From JBGOTP01 sp041476545 (lineage in GTDB: Bacteria; Acidobacteriota; Vicinamibacteria; Vicinamibacterales; CAVVIG01), in the NCBI GenBank assembly GCA_041476545.1, contig JBGOTP010000072.1, forward strand, positions 1-16,457: a stretch of 16,457 nucleotides of DNA, given 5' to 3'. Position numbers and translations under genes: made by a program. Below, one piece after another: positions 1-7,246 of the stretch (positions within the stretch are counted from its first letter, which is position 1; each line of letters opens with the position of its first letter). The notes beneath the pieces are model-generated. The model was not told the origin of the DNA, made no database searches, and was given only the letters and a program-made list of their open reading frames with translations.

Positions 1-135
1 GACGGGGCAGGAGACCGTGATCTGCCGCTTGGGATGGGTGAGGATCTTCCAGATGCCCGGTTCGAGATTGAGGAGCCGCGCGGCCCCGTCAAACTCCTCC
101 AGCATCGCGCTGAACACAGATGCGTTAGACGACAT
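1..135 (-). CDS. Glu/Leu/Phe/Val dehydrogenase, N-terminal fragment (cut by window edge)
   Basis: Reading leftward from an ATG at 135 gives 45 codons, open to the window edge, with no stop. The peptide starts MSSNASVFSAMLEEFDGAAR and continues through LLNLEPGIWKILTHPKRQ to ITVSCPV. This resembles the N-terminus of glutamate and leucine/phenylalanine dehydrogenases, where a helix with F-D-x-A and L-x-L-x-P-G is followed by L-x-H-P-x-R-x-(I/L)-x-V-x-x-P-V, the first strand of the dimerisation domain. Such enzymes reversibly deaminate an amino acid to its 2-oxo acid with NAD(P). The catalytic lysine and Rossmann fold would lie outside the window, so amino-acid specificity cannot be told. The gene diverges from the acyl-CoA mutase. 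Branched-chain amino acid breakdown feeds that mutase, which would suit a leucine/valine-type enzyme, but this is inference. The call rests on a short stretch recognised by pattern. Confidence 0.72.
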   Translation of the reverse strand, partial: MSSNASVFSAMLEEFDGAARLLNLEPGIWKILTHPKRQITVSCPV

Positions 136-148
136 GAACCCCAGTGTA

Positions 149-204
149 ATCCGGCTGAAGCCGGATCCCACACCCTCTGATGTAGCGTCCGGCTTTAGCC
201 GGAC
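149..204. repeat. Double hairpin REP/BIME-like palindromic repeat
   Basis: Two 18-bp palindromes lie 20 bp apart: ATCCGGCTGAAGCCGGAT (149-166) and GTCCGGCTTTAGCCGGAC (187-204). Each has an 8-bp perfect stem and a 2-nt tip. They share the CCGGCT/AGCCGG core. The second is preceded by GTAGC and followed by TACTAC. Near-copies of the second unit occur inside two genes of this window (11334-11356 and 14457-14476), so this is a dispersed family, not a chance palindrome. It fills most of the divergent spacer between the dehydrogenase and the mutase, and could act as a transcription barrier or RNA stabiliser; that role is inference. Confidence 0.75.
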
Positions 205-215
205 TACTACGCGGA

Positions 216-221
216 TATAAT
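216..221 (+). promoter_or_regulatory. Candidate -10 box for the mutase operon, possibly leaderless
   Basis: A perfect TATAAT sits at 216-221 in otherwise GC-rich DNA. Transcription would be expected to begin about 7 nt downstream, at 228-229, which is the GTG start of the mutase gene, so the message may be leaderless. No Shine-Dalgarno sequence precedes that GTG. The -35 position (about 193-198) falls inside the right palindrome of the repeat and matches TTGACA poorly. The sequence shows only the hexamer and its spacing; promoter activity is inference. Confidence 0.45.
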
Positions 222-228
222 CGTCACT

Positions 229-1884
229 GTGAAGACGGCGGCCGAGACAGAGAGGCAACGCTGGGAGCGTGAGACGCTCGCGCCGGCTCTGGCGCAGGCT
301 CCCGAGCGGGCGGCGTCGTTCACCACGATCTCTGCCCATCCGATCGAGCGTCTGTACTCCGCCGACGACCCTGGCGCTCTAGGCGACCCCGGCGAGGCCG
401 GCGCCTTCCCCTACACACGCGGCATCCACGCTACCGGCTATCGCGGCAAGCTCTGGACGATGAGGCAGTTCGCGGGCTTCGGCGCGCCCGAGGACACCAA
501 TGCGCGCTACAAGGCGCTCCTCGCGGCCGGCGGCACCGGACTGAGCGTCGCCTTCGATCTGCCGACGCTGATGGGCCGCGACCCGGACCACGAACTCTCG
601 CTCGGCGAAGTCGGGAAGTGCGGCGTGAACATCACCTCGCTTGCCGACATGGAGAGGCTCTTCGACGGCATCTCGCTCGGCGAGATCACGACCTCGATGA
701 CGATCAATTCGCCGGCGGCCATGATCTTTGCGATGTACCTGGTCGTAGCCGAGCAGCAGGGCGCCGAGTGGGCGCGGTTGTCTGGCACGATTCAGAATGA
801 CATTCTCAAGGAATTCATCGCTCAGAAGGAATACATCTACCCTCCGCGGCCGTCGATGCGGCTCGTCACGGACGTCTTCGCATTCTGCGCGAAGGAAGTC
901 CCGCGGTGGAACACGATTTCGGTCAGCGGCTATCACATCCGCGAGGCCGGCGCGACCGCCATCCAGGAACTGGCCTTCACGCTGCGAGACGGCATCGAGT
1001 ACGTGCAGTGGGGCGTGGACGCCGGGCTCGACGTCGACGAGTTCGTGCCGCGCCTGTCGTTCTTTTTCAACGCGCACAGCGATTTCTTCGAGGAGATCGC
1101 GAAGTATCGCGCCGCGCGCACGCTCTGGGCCCAGGCGATGCGCGATCGGTTCGGCGCAAAGAGCGAACGTTCGTGGAAACTGCGCTTCCACAGCCAGACC
1201 GCGGGCGTATCTCTCACCGCGCAGCAGCCGTACAACAACGTCGTCCGGACCGCCTTGCAGGCCCTGTCGGCGGTGCTCGGCGGCACGAATTCGCTCCATA
1301 CGAACTCGCTCGACGAGGCGCTGTCGCTGCCCACCGCGGAGGCTGCGACGCTGGCGCTTCGGACGCAGCAGATTATCGCCTACGAATGCGGCGTCACGCG
1401 CGACGTCGATCCCTTCGGCGGCTCCTACTTCGTCGAGACCTTGACGAAGGAGATGGCGGAAGGCGCGGTAGACTACTGCGACCGCATCGATCGCATGGGC
1501 GGGATGGTCGAGGCGATCGAGCAGGGCTTCCCGCAGCGAGAGATTGCGGAAAGCGCGTATCGGTTTCAACGAGCCGCCGAGAGCCGGGAGAAGGTCATCG
1601 TCGGCGTCAACGACTTCGTGCAGCGGGATGAGCCGCCGTTCGAGATTCTCTATATCGACGAGACGACGGCCGACAGACAGTTGGCGAGGCTCGGCCAGTT
1701 GAAGAGCCGGCGCGATGGTGATCGTGTTGGGCGGGCCCTCGACGGCTTGCGCGCGACCGCCCGAACGAGCGAAAACCTCATGCCGCCGATCCTCGAGGCG
1801 GTGCGTGCTTACGCGACGCTCGGCGAGATGTGCGACGCGCTCCGCGACGTGTGGGGCGAGTACGAAGAAACGCCAATTATCTGA
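229..1884 (+). CDS. B12-dependent acyl-CoA mutase, large (catalytic) subunit; methylmalonyl- or isobutyryl-CoA mutase type
   Basis: The 551-residue protein covers the TIM-barrel catalytic part of the methylmalonyl-CoA mutase family and lacks the C-terminal B12-binding domain, which is the next gene. Family landmarks are LWTMRQFAGF (76-85), GLSVAFDLPT (104-113), SGTIQNDILKEF (185-196), SGYHIREAGA (233-242) with the active-site His236, PRLSFFFNAH and PYNNVVRTALQAL. The enzyme rearranges the acyl-CoA carbon skeleton by an adenosylcobalamin radical mechanism in the cytosol. By local alignment from memory, Tyr71 matches Tyr89 of Propionibacterium methylmalonyl-CoA mutase. Gln199 replaces its carboxylate-binding Arg207, and isobutyryl-CoA mutase also has Gln there. 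Substrate is therefore open, and no symbol is given. The start is the GTG just after the TATAAT box; no better start lies upstream. Minus-strand ORFs here are GC-driven shadows. Confidence 0.9.
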   Translation: MKTAAETERQRWERETLAPALAQAPERAASFTTISAHPIERLYSADDPGALGDPGEAGAFPYTRGIHATGYRGKLWTMRQFAGFGAPEDTNARYKALLAAGGTGLSVAFDLPTLMGRDPDHELSLGEVGKCGVNITSLADMERLFDGISLGEITTSMTINSPAAMIFAMYLVVAEQQGAEWARLSGTIQNDILKEFIAQKEYIYPPRPSMRLVTDVFAFCAKEVPRWNTISVSGYHIREAGATAIQELAFTLRDGIEYVQWGVDAGLDVDEFVPRLSFFFNAHSDFFEEIAKYRAARTLWAQAMRDRFGAKSERSWKLRFHSQTAGVSLTAQQPYNNVVRTALQALSAVLGGTNSLHTNSLDEALSLPTAEAATLALRTQQIIAYECGVTRDVDPFGGSYFVETLTKEMAEGAVDYCDRIDRMGGMVEAIEQGFPQREIAESAYRFQRAAESREKVIVGVNDFVQRDEPPFEILYIDETTADRQLARLGQLKSRRDGDRVGRALDGLRATARTSENLMPPILEAVRAYATLGEMCDALRDVWGEYEETPII

Positions 1885-1885
1885 A

Positions 1886-1917
1886 AGCTGATAGCCGATA
1901 GCTGCTAGGTATCAGCT
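1886..1917. repeat. AGCTGATAGC-family inverted repeat between the mutase subunit genes
   Basis: AGCTGATA (1886-1893) and TATCAGCT (1910-1917) form an 8-bp inverted repeat around a 16-nt interior containing GATAGC and GCTGC. It starts just after the TGA of the large subunit gene and fills most of the gap before the small subunit start at 1938. The same word family recurs at 9147-9271. As RNA it could form a hairpin between the two mutase cistrons and alter their relative expression; that is inference. Confidence 0.6.
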
Positions 1918-1937
1918 CATGGAGTTGCTGAGTTGAC

Positions 1938-2339
1938 ATGCGAAAGCTGAGAGTCGTCATCGCGAAGCCGGGTCTCGATGGGCACGATCGCGGGGCCAAG
2001 GTGATTGCGCGGGCGCTGCGCGACGCGGGGATGGAGGTCATTTACACGGGCCTGCGTCAGACACCCGAGCAGATCGTGACGACGACGTTGCAGGAGGATG
2101 CGGACGTCATCGGCCTGTCGATTCTGTCTGGGGCGCACAATCACATTGCGCCCAAGCTGATGCAACTGCTCGCCGACAAGGGACTCACGGATGTGCTCGT
2201 GGTCATCGGGGGCATCATCCCGGACGTGGACATCCCGAAGCTCAAGGCCATCGGCGTCAAGGGGATCTTTCTGCCGGGAACTCCGATGCAGGAGATCATC
2301 GACTTCATCCAGGCAAACGCGCGGGTGAGGGCGGCGTAG
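1938..2339 (+). CDS. B12-binding small subunit of the acyl-CoA mutase
   Basis: The 133-residue protein is a stand-alone cobalamin-binding domain. It has the signature D14-G-H16-D-R-G19, in which His16 is the expected lower axial cobalt ligand, then S61-x-L-x-x-x-H67 and GG (91-92) of the flavodoxin-like fold, and LPGTPMQEI (112-120) near the end. The length matches small subunits of isobutyryl-CoA mutase and other split mutases (about 130-140 residues). It should bind adenosylcobalamin and cap the barrel of the large subunit encoded 53 bp upstream. Start ATG 1938 has no clear ribosome-binding site. The next gene starts 6 bp after the stop, so co-transcription with the response regulator is likely. 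Confidence 0.92.
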   Translation: MRKLRVVIAKPGLDGHDRGAKVIARALRDAGMEVIYTGLRQTPEQIVTTTLQEDADVIGLSILSGAHNHIAPKLMQLLADKGLTDVLVVIGGIIPDVDIPKLKAIGVKGIFLPGTPMQEIIDFIQANARVRAA

Positions 2340-2345
2340 GCCAAC

Positions 2346-3044
2346 GTGTCGCACACGCTTCTTCTCGCCGACGACAGCGTCACGATTCAGCGCGTCATCG
2401 AGCTGACGTTCGCTGACGAGGACATTCGCGTCGTTGCGGTCAGTGATGGCGCTGCGGCGATTGGCGTGCTCGACCAATCTCCTCCCGACATCGTCCTGGC
2501 CGACGTGGGGATGCCAGGTGTGAACGGCTACGACGTCGCCCGGCATATGAAGGCCACGCCCGGTCTCGCACACATTCCGGTCGTGCTCCTCACCGGTGCG
2601 TTCGAGCCAATCGATCGGGCCAGAGTGGCGGAGGTGGGCGGCGACGACGTGCTCGCAAAACCGTTCGAGCCGCAGGTCGTCATTGCCCGCGTCAAGGAGC
2701 TGCTCGCGAGGCCCAGGGAAGCGCAGGTTCAGCCGTGGACGCCGCCTGCGGAGGTAGAGGCTCGGCCTGCGATGGAAGAGGCGTCACCGATCCAGACGCC
2801 GGCCGCCACGGAGGACTATTTCGATCGTCTGGACGCGGCGCTCTCGCATCTGGCGGGCACGTCTCAGCATCGACCGCCCGTTGCGTCCGCCGCGACCGAC
2901 AAGATGGTCGACGAGGTCACCCGGCGCGTGCTCGTTCAGCTGTCGGACCGTGTCGTGCGTGAGACTGTCGCGGAGATTGTGTCGGCAAGCGCGGAAAGGC
3001 TGATTCGTGAAGAGATCGAGAGGATCAAGAGGGAGATTGGGTAG
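2346..3044 (+). CDS. Response regulator with N-terminal receiver domain and helical C-terminal tail
   Basis: The 232-residue protein begins with a receiver domain (about 4-117). It has the acidic pair D9-D10, phosphoacceptor D53 in VLADVGMPG, switch T83 in VLLTG, and K105 in the KPF motif, so it should accept phosphoryl groups from a histidine kinase. Residues 118-160 are a Pro/Glu/Ala-rich linker. Residues 185-232 are a predicted amphipathic helical region rich in Val, Arg and Glu (VDEVTRRVLVQLSDRVVRET and onward), without any recognisable DNA-binding or enzyme domain. It may therefore signal by protein contact. No kinase gene lies in the window. The start is GTG 2346, 6 bp after the previous stop. 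Its 3' end overlaps the next gene. Confidence 0.85.
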   Translation: MSHTLLLADDSVTIQRVIELTFADEDIRVVAVSDGAAAIGVLDQSPPDIVLADVGMPGVNGYDVARHMKATPGLAHIPVVLLTGAFEPIDRARVAEVGGDDVLAKPFEPQVVIARVKELLARPREAQVQPWTPPAEVEARPAMEEASPIQTPAATEDYFDRLDAALSHLAGTSQHRPPVASAATDKMVDEVTRRVLVQLSDRVVRETVAEIVSASAERLIREEIERIKREIG

Positions 3045-3429
3045 GACTGTTCTTTTCGTTACGCTCTTTGCCGGGCTTGTCACTGTTGGCTGTATCAAAG
3101 ATCCGCCCGCGCCGCCGCCGCGGCCGCATGTGGCGGCGAGTATTCCTACCGAGTTGACCCTGACGCTCGAGGCGGCAATTGGCGCGATTCAACGTGTTTC
3201 TGGGGCGAAGGCGTACAGTCTGGGCATCGAGAGCCCCGAGAGCGTGTACCAGGAGATTCCCGAGCGCGCGCAGGCTCAGATGATCATGAACGGCGCGCCG
3301 ATGCGGGTGACATTCGAGCGCCGCGCTGGACAGTGGCAGTGGATCAAGACCACCTCCCCGATCTGGTCCGGACAAGCCAAGTCCCCGGAGGAAGTCATCG
3401 CCTGGCTCAACGCGCATCCCCTTCTGTAA
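3007..3429 (+). CDS. Small putative lipoprotein, hypothetical
   Basis: I do not recognise the family. The 140-residue protein has a basic start, a hydrophobic stretch (VLFVTLFAGLVTVG, 15-28) and Cys29, followed by a Pro-rich segment (DPPAPPPRP). This suits a lipoprotein signal, although the residue at -3 from the Cys is Thr and not Leu, so the lipobox is weak. The remainder (about 40-140) looks like a compact soluble domain with a W-x-W (WQW) and a C-terminal helix (EEVIAWLNAHPLL). Two starts fit: GTG 3007, with GGAAAGG 7 nt upstream, and TTG 3037, with AAGAGGG close by. Both overlap the response regulator's 3' end, implying translational coupling. valS starts 12 bp downstream. Confidence 0.6.
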   Translation: MKRSRGSRGRLGRTVLFVTLFAGLVTVGCIKDPPAPPPRPHVAASIPTELTLTLEAAIGAIQRVSGAKAYSLGIESPESVYQEIPERAQAQMIMNGAPMRVTFERRAGQWQWIKTTSPIWSGQAKSPEEVIAWLNAHPLL

Positions 3430-3441
3430 TACGATGAGCAG

Positions 3442-6054
3442 ATGTCCGACTCGTCGACGCGTCCGCTGACAGCGCTCGATTCTGCACGGTTGCGGCTGCC
3501 CGAGAAGCCCGCTCTCGAAGGCCTCGAGGCGACGTGGATCTCCAGGTGGGAAGCCGACGGTGTGTACCGGTTCGACCGTTCGCGCCCGCGTGTCGAGGTG
3601 TTCGCAATCGACACACCGCCGCCGACAGTGAGCGGGTCGCTGCACGTCGGACATGTCTTTTCTTACACCCACACCGATGTCATTGCGCGGTTTCAGCGGA
3701 TGCGCGGCAAGGCGGTGTTCTATCCGATGGGGTGGGACGACAACGGCCTGCCGACGGAGCGGCGCGTGCAGAACTACTACGGCGTGCGGTGCGATCCGTC
3801 GCTGCCCTACGATGCCGCGTTCGTCCCGCCGACCACGCCTGGCAAGCAGGCGGTTTCCGTGTCGCGGCCGAATTTCATCGAGCTGTGCAATCGACTGACG
3901 GCCGAGGATGAACGGGTGTTCGAGCACCTGTGGCGGTCGCTTGGGCTGTCGGTCGACTGGTCGATGACCTACGCGACGATCGGTACGCGCGCGCAACGGG
4001 TGTCGCAGCTGGCCTTTCTTCGCCTCGTGAAACGCGGCCTCGCCTATCAGGTCGAAGCGCCGACCCTCTGGGATGTGGACTTCAAGACGGCCGTGGCACA
4101 GGCGGAACTCGAGGATCGCGAGCTCCCCGGCGCGTACCACCGCATCAGATTCACGTTGGCGCCTGCGGAGTTCATTGAAATCGAAACCACGCGTCCCGAG
4201 CTGATTCCGGCGTGTGTCGCTCTGGTCGCGCACCCCGACGATCCACGCTATCAGCCGCTCTTCGGCCGATCCGTAACCACGCCGCTCTTCGGCGTGCCGG
4301 TGCCGGTGAAGCCGCATCCGCTGGCCGATCCTGGCAAGGGCAGTGGCATCGCGATGATTTGCACCTTCGGCGACGTTGCCGACGTAACGTGGTGGCGCGA
4401 ACTGAGCCTGCCCGTGCGGGCGGTGATCCAGAAGGACGGGACGCTCGGGCCCGTGCAGTGGGGATCGCCCGGCTGGGAATCGGCCGATCCCGATCGCGCG
4501 CAGCGCCACTACGACGAGCTCGCGCGTCTCTCCGCGGCGAAGGCGAGAGCGAAGATTGTCGAGCAGTTGCGGGCCTCCGGTGATCTCGTCGGCGAGCCGA
4601 GGGCGATCAGTCACGCGGTGAAGTTCTACGAGAAAGGCGATCGGCCCCTCGAGATCATCACCAGTCGCCAGTGGTTCATCAAGACGATCGAGCTGCGGGA
4701 GGAACTCCTTCGGCGCGGGCAGGAGCTGCAGTGGCACCCGCCGTACATGCGTGCACGATACGAGAACTGGGCCAACGGACTGAACGGGGACTGGTGTGTG
4801 AGCCGGCAGCGTTTTTTTGGCGTGCCGTTTCCTGTGTGGTACCCGATGGGGCAGGATGGTCGAGCGGACTACGAGCACCCGATTGCCCCTCCCGAGGAAC
4901 AGCTGCCCATCGATCCGTCGACAGACGTGCCCGACGGGTATCGTATGGACGAGCGCGGGCAGCCCGGTGGATTCGTCGGCGATCCCGACGTCATGGACAC
5001 TTGGGCGACATCGTCTGTGACACCGCAGATCGTCTGCGGATGGCCCGACGATCCGGATCTCTTCGCGCGCACGTTCCCGATGAATCTGCGGCCGCAGGGG
5101 CACGACATCATCCGGACGTGGCTCTTCGACTCGGTCCTGCGCGCGCACCTCGAGCACGACTCGCTGCCGTGGACCAACGCGGCCATCTCGGGGTGGGTGC
5201 TCGACCCCGATCGCAAGAAGATGTCGAAGTCCAAGGGCAACGTCGTGACGCCGATGGCGCTGCTCGAGGAGCACGGATCGGACGGCGTGCGGTACTGGGC
5301 CGCGAGCGGGCGTCCGGGCACCGACACCGCATTCGACTCCAACCAGATGCGCGTCGGCCGGCGCCTCGCGATCAAGGTGCTGAATGCGTCGCGATTCGCG
5401 CTGGCGTCGGCCGAACCCCAGGGTCGGATTAGCGCGGGCGTCGATCGCGCGATGCTTCGGAATCTGGCCGCACTGGTGAACGAGGCGACAGAGGCATTCG
5501 AGGACTACGACTACGCGCGTGTGCTCCAGCGCACGGAAACCTTCTTCTGGCGCTTCTGTGACGACTACCTCGAGCTCGTCAAAGGACGCCGGTATGGGGA
5601 ACAGGGGGCCGATGGCGCGGCTTCCGCAAATTCGGCGCTGACGGCCGCGCTCTCGGTGATGCTGCGGTTGTTTGCCCCGTTCCTACCGTTCGTGACCGAA
5701 GAGGTCTGGTCCTGGTGGCAGTCTGGCTCGATTCACCAGGCGCCGTGGCCGGTGCCGGAGGAGTTGGAGTCGCTGCTATTGGACAACTCAGATGTGGTTC
5801 GACAGTCCGAACAGGCAATCTACGACTGGGCCGCCGAAGTGCTGTTCGAGGTGCGAAAACAACGGTCGGAAGCCAAGCAGCCCTTGAAGATTCCCATCAC
5901 CAAGGTGATCGTCAAGGCGGACGCTGCGAACGTGGATCGGATGCGGCTTGTAGAGGCCGACCTTCGCGCCGCGCTTCGCGTGCGCGCGTTCGAGACGACG
6001 GTTGGCGACCCGCGCGAGATTCTGGTGCAGGGATACGATGACCCGCCAGCGTGA
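3442..6054 (+). CDS. valS: Valyl-tRNA synthetase
   Basis: This 870-residue class I synthetase joins valine to tRNA-Val and edits threonine. The HIGH motif is H68-V-G-H71 (GSLHVGHVFSYTHTDVIARF) and the KMSKS motif is exact at 593-597 (DRKKMSKSKGNVV). The connective/editing domain lies between them (about 180-380 is the likely core), and the C-terminal part (about 640-800) is the helical anticodon-binding domain. The segment GWDDNGLPTERRVQNYYGVR (97-116) is characteristic of the actinobacterial/archaeal-type ValRS, as I remember it. The protein ends soon after the anticodon-binding domain, without the C-terminal coiled-coil arm of the E. coli type. Start ATG 3442 lacks a clear ribosome-binding site. 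nadC follows after 21 bp. Confidence 0.95.
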   Translation: MSDSSTRPLTALDSARLRLPEKPALEGLEATWISRWEADGVYRFDRSRPRVEVFAIDTPPPTVSGSLHVGHVFSYTHTDVIARFQRMRGKAVFYPMGWDDNGLPTERRVQNYYGVRCDPSLPYDAAFVPPTTPGKQAVSVSRPNFIELCNRLTAEDERVFEHLWRSLGLSVDWSMTYATIGTRAQRVSQLAFLRLVKRGLAYQVEAPTLWDVDFKTAVAQAELEDRELPGAYHRIRFTLAPAEFIEIETTRPELIPACVALVAHPDDPRYQPLFGRSVTTPLFGVPVPVKPHPLADPGKGSGIAMICTFGDVADVTWWRELSLPVRAVIQKDGTLGPVQWGSPGWESADPDRAQRHYDELARLSAAKARAKIVEQLRASGDLVGEPRAISHAVKFYEKGDRPLEIITSRQWFIKTIELREELLRRGQELQWHPPYMRARYENWANGLNGDWCVSRQRFFGVPFPVWYPMGQDGRADYEHPIAPPEEQLPIDPSTDVPDGYRMDERGQPGGFVGDPDVMDTWATSSVTPQIVCGWPDDPDLFARTFPMNLRPQGHDIIRTWLFDSVLRAHLEHDSLPWTNAAISGWVLDPDRKKMSKSKGNVVTPMALLEEHGSDGVRYWAASGRPGTDTAFDSNQMRVGRRLAIKVLNASRFALASAEPQGRISAGVDRAMLRNLAALVNEATEAFEDYDYARVLQRTETFFWRFCDDYLELVKGRRYGEQGADGAASANSALTAALSVMLRLFAPFLPFVTEEVWSWWQSGSIHQAPWPVPEELESLLLDNSDVVRQSEQAIYDWAAEVLFEVRKQRSEAKQPLKIPITKVIVKADAANVDRMRLVEADLRAALRVRAFETTVGDPREILVQGYDDPPA

Positions 6055-6075
6055 AACCCGGGCGCCACGGAACGG

Positions 6076-6927
6076 GTGGTGAAGCCGTTGACGCCTCTCG
6101 ACCCCTCTCAGTATCGCGACCTCGTGCGTGAGGCGCTCGAAGAAGATCTGGGCAGCGGCGACATGACGACGGACGCTACGGTCTCTCCGCGGCAGCGCGC
6201 GCGCGGTGTGTTTCTCGCCAAGGCCGATTGCGTGCTCGCGGGACTCGACGTGGCGCTCGAGGCCTTCCGTCAGCTCGAGCCCGAGGTTGGCGTGAGGCTG
6301 GACAAGCGTGATGGAGAACGGTGTCGCCGCGGCGACCAGATTGCCGAAGTGACGGGACTCGCGCGCACGTTGCTCATGGCGGAGCGCACGGCGCTCAATT
6401 TCCTGCAGCGCCTCTCGGGAATCGCCACCGAGACGTCCCGTTTCGTCGAAGCCGCCGGCGGTCGCATTACCATCCTCGACACACGCAAGACCACGCCGAC
6501 TCTTCGCGCGCTCGAGAAGTACGCCGTCGTCGCGGGTGGCGCCACCAATCATCGTCGTGGACTCTTCGATGCAATTCTGATCAAGGACAACCACATCCGG
6601 CTCGCGGGAGGTGTGAAGGAGGCTGTGGCGCGCACGCGGGCGCGGCAGCCGCACATGTCGATCGAGATCGAAGCCCAGAGCCTCGCGCAAGTGGACGAGG
6701 CGCTCGGTGCCGGTGTCGAGATCCTGCTGGCGGACAATCTGTCGATCGACGAGATTCGCGAGACGGTCGGTCGTGCCAGCGGCCGTGCGAAGGTCGAGAT
6801 CTCGGGTGGCGTGACGCTCGACCGCATCGGCGATCTCGCGGCGACGGGCGCCGACTACGTGTCTGTCGGCGCGCTCACACACTCCGCGCCGGCCGTGGAC
6901 ATCAGCTTCGAAATCGAGCCGATGTAA
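6076..6927 (+). CDS. nadC: Nicotinate-nucleotide pyrophosphorylase (quinolinate phosphoribosyltransferase)
   Basis: The 283-residue protein fits the NadC family length. It converts quinolinate and PRPP to nicotinate mononucleotide, CO2 and PPi in de novo NAD synthesis. Visible motifs are GDMTTDA (28-34), RTALNFLQRLSGIAT (104-118), the DTRKTTP phosphoribosyl/quinolinate-binding loop (135-141), NHR (158-160), and IKDNHI (169-174) with Lys170. EIEAQSL, LLADNLS and ISGGVT follow in the barrel. Start GTG 6076 is followed at once by another GTG (6079), so the exact first codon is uncertain. The stop overlaps an ATG (TAATG, 6925-6929) that opens a 47-codon ORF. nadA and nadB are not in the window. 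Confidence 0.95.
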   Translation: MVKPLTPLDPSQYRDLVREALEEDLGSGDMTTDATVSPRQRARGVFLAKADCVLAGLDVALEAFRQLEPEVGVRLDKRDGERCRRGDQIAEVTGLARTLLMAERTALNFLQRLSGIATETSRFVEAAGGRITILDTRKTTPTLRALEKYAVVAGGATNHRRGLFDAILIKDNHIRLAGGVKEAVARTRARQPHMSIEIEAQSLAQVDEALGAGVEILLADNLSIDEIRETVGRASGRAKVEISGGVTLDRIGDLAATGADYVSVGALTHSAPAVDISFEIEPM

Positions 6928-7070
6928 TGTCCGCACAGGAGCACTCTACGGCGGGCGGTCGAGACGACTCGGTGCCGCGCCGCGGCGAACGTCGCGCGGA
7001 AAAACACGTTCACCGGCCTGGGCTGTCGATTCCCGCGTCGATTCAGCGGATTCGACGGCCGGCGTTATGA
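6927..7070 (+). CDS. Possible 47-residue protein overlapping the nadC stop (doubtful)
   Basis: An ATG overlapping the nadC stop (TAATG) opens 47 codons. They begin MSAQEHSTAGGRDDSVPRRG and end with RRPAL and TGA at 7070. The overlap geometry is what translational coupling uses. The peptide is very Arg-rich, has no recognised domain, signal or membrane segment, and its 3' half is also the hairpin at 7013-7062. It could be a true small basic protein, the remnant of a lost gene, or a chance ORF in the 3' untranslated region. I favour non-coding, but record it because of the exact overlap. Confidence 0.25.
   Translation: MSAQEHSTAGGRDDSVPRRGERRAEKHVHRPGLSIPASIQRIRRPAL
7013..7062 (+). terminator. 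Branched hairpin downstream of nadC, possible terminator
   Basis: CCGGCC (7013-7018) pairs with GGCCGG (7057-7062), GTCGA (7025-7029) with TCGAC (7052-7056), and CCGC (7033-7036) with GCGG (7046-7049). A 6-nt bulge (TGGGCT) lies on the 5' side. No U-run follows (the next bases are CGTTATG), so it is not a classical intrinsic terminator. It may mark the 3' end of the nadC message or be part of a larger folded region. Confidence 0.35.
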
Positions 7071-7246
7071 ACATTCACCGCCCCCGCCAAATCGTTGGCA
7101 TTCGGGAGTCAATCAGGATCGACGCGGTCCGCTGGCCTCTTGAACGCGTTTTACCCACTCACGCAGATCGCGCGAGTTCGACGCGTCGCGTCCCCAAGTC
7201 GTCCCGTCCGCTCGCAATCTGGCGCGTTGTCTTGAGACACCGTGGA
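7071..7246. other. Spacer with no recognised feature
   Basis: Neither strand shows a convincing coding region. The reading frames here are low-complexity Arg/Ser-rich, as expected from GC-rich non-coding DNA. No tRNA, convincing promoter or riboswitch was recognised. If the rod-shaped RNA just downstream has its own promoter, it should lie in the last part of this spacer; TTGAGA at 7232-7237 is a weak -35 candidate without a good -10 partner. Confidence 0.5.

Noticed and set aside
17..220. 67-codon plus-strand frame at the left edge
   Set aside because: It is antisense to the dehydrogenase start and then translates the palindromic repeat (RLKPDPT...GFSRTTT), so it is not a separate gene.
379..1569. 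396-codon open frame on the minus strand
   Set aside because: It is antisense to the mutase large subunit and is an Arg-rich shadow.
3025..5274. 749-codon open frame on the minus strand
   Set aside because: It lies antisense to valS, which has exact HIGH and KMSKS motifs. The product is Arg/His-rich with no domain, as expected when high-GC third positions remove stops.
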